From Paralactobacillus_A sp963926925 (GTDB taxonomy: Bacteria; Bacillota; Bacilli; Lactobacillales; Lactobacillaceae): a stretch of 21,155 nucleotides of DNA. The notes below the pieces were generated by a model. The model was not told where the DNA came from, searched no databases, and saw only the letters and a list, made by a program, of their open reading frames with translations. The stretch spans positions 1-21,155 of the forward strand of contig CAWUZD010000001.1 of the NCBI GenBank assembly GCA_963926925.1, in the 5' to 3' direction. Below are positions 20,356-21,155 of this stretch, piece after piece; positions within the stretch are counted from its first letter, which is position 1, and each line of letters starts with the position of its first letter. A program made the translations under genes and the position numbers.

Positions 20356-21155
20356 TTATTCTGTTACAATTTCAACATCGGCCCCTAAGCCCTGTAATTT
20401 TTGGACAACATGACTATAACCGCGCAAAATATTATCAACTTTAGTGATAATGGTATCACCTTCAGCCATTAAACCGGCCGTCATGACACAAGCACCGCCG
20501 CGAATTTCATCAGCAGTAACAACAGCACCATGGAGATGTTCTGAATTGTGAATAATAATAGTATTATTTTCAACCCGAATATCAGCACCCATCCGTACTA
20601 ATTGTGGAACATGACTAGTACGTTTCGGATAAATATTATCAATTAAGACACTTTCACCATGTGCTTTTAATAATAATGGTGTCATTGGTTGTTGCAAATC
20701 AGTTGCAAAACCAGGATAAGGTGCCGTTTCAATCGTAATCGCACGTAATTCACCAGATGGATAAACAAAGATACTATCTTCAGTCATATCCATCTTGACA
20801 CCCATGGCTTCTAACTTAGCCAAAAAGGCATCGAGATGTTCTAAAATAACATTTTTAACATTAACACCATCCCCAACAGCAGCGGCCATTGAAAGATAAG
20901 TTCCAGTTTCAATTCGATCAGGAATAATAGTATGGGCATTATTAGAACGAAGATGACCAACGCCTTGAACCCGAATTGTATTAGTGCCCGCGCCACGAAT
21001 ATGCGCACCCATATTATTAAGAAATGTTGCTAAATCGATGATTTCAGGTTCACGCGCCACATTATCAATAATTGTTTGGCCCTTAGCTTTAACGGCAGCT
21101 AACAAAATATTCATTGTGGCACCAACTGAAGCCATATCTAACGTAATATGAGCAC
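20356..21155 (-). CDS. murA: UDP-GlcNAc 1-carboxyvinyltransferase, 5' end missing
   Basis: MurA transfers enolpyruvate from PEP to UDP-GlcNAc, the first committed step of peptidoglycan synthesis and the target of fosfomycin. Only the C-terminal about 266 residues are in the window. The frame continues past the edge as A-H-I-T-L-D-M-A-S-V-G-A-T, so the internal Met at 21135 is not the start. Visible marks are ASVGATMNILLAAVKAKG, NVAREPEIIDLATFLNNMGA, PDRIETGTYLSMAAAVGDG, the catalytic-base segment PGFATDLQQPMTPLL and ADEIRGGACVMTAGLMAEG. The N-terminal Cys loop lies outside. The neighbourhood (followed by rho and rpmE2) matches the second, MurZ/MurAB-type, copy of Firmicutes, but a paralogue cannot be confirmed here. 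Confidence 0.95.
   Translation of the reverse strand, partial: AHITLDMASVGATMNILLAAVKAKGQTIIDNVAREPEIIDLATFLNNMGAHIRGAGTNTIRVQGVGHLRSNNAHTIIPDRIETGTYLSMAAAVGDGVNVKNVILEHLDAFLAKLEAMGVKMDMTEDSIFVYPSGELRAITIETAPYPGFATDLQQPMTPLLLKAHGESVLIDNIYPKRTSHVPQLVRMGADIRVENNTIIIHNSEHLHGAVVTADEIRGGACVMTAGLMAEGDTIITKVDNILRGYSHVVQKLQGLGADVEIVTE

Overview
This is a low-GC Gram-positive chromosomal segment. It most likely comes from a member of the Lactobacillaceae, and possibly the Weissella/Periweissella/Leuconostoc side of that family. The genus is inference. The evidence is a secreted wall protein with the KxYKxGKxW signal peptide that is typical of Lactobacillales, a MurE whose specificity loop reads DDPGFEDP (L-lysine rather than diaminopimelate type), a CtsR operator in front of clpP, and the murA-rho-rpmE2 gene order seen in Firmicutes. 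No insertion sequence, phage, CRISPR array or plasmid gene is visible. The content is core chromosome plus a few variable surface, transport and hypothetical genes.

Layout. 1-25 (-): the first codons of a gene that leaves the window. 121-3848 (-): an amino-sugar cluster transcribed as gntR-type regulator, nagA, a stand-alone B3/B4 (PheT-like) domain protein, then an aldose 1-epimerase whose last ~25 codons are frameshifted. 3968-6290 (-): murE followed by an aspartate/glutamate racemase. 6383-7348 (-): prs. 7446-9698 (+): tyrosine phosphatase, greA and alpha/beta hydrolase, tightly packed. 9775-11756 (+): yvcK-whiA with its own promoter and without rapZ directly upstream. 11827-11898 (-): tRNA-Arg(CCG). 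12065-12667 (+): clpP under a CtsR box. 12723-14903 (-): a large secreted peptidoglycan hydrolase with six sugar/choline-binding-type repeats. 15062-17229 (-): murF preceded by an unrecognised gene. 17392-18600 (+): an MFS exporter. 18649-21155 (-): murA (partial), rho and rpmE2.

Functional themes. Peptidoglycan synthesis and remodelling recur: murA, murE, murF, a racemase that could supply a D-amino acid, a secreted amidase-type hydrolase, NagA recycling GlcNAc-6-P, and YvcK/WhiA, which link carbon status to wall synthesis and division. Transcription and translation functions (rho, greA, L31, tRNA-Arg, a PheT-like domain) and stress proteolysis (clpP) fill the rest. Transcription units are separated by clear intrinsic terminators, several of them bidirectional between convergent genes.

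I see no convincing wholly new system. The points most worth a second look are the aldose epimerase frameshift, the architecture of the wall hydrolase, the unknown gene upstream of murF, the dyad and hairpin leader of the MFS gene, the palindrome on the yvcK promoter, and the candidate L31 leader.
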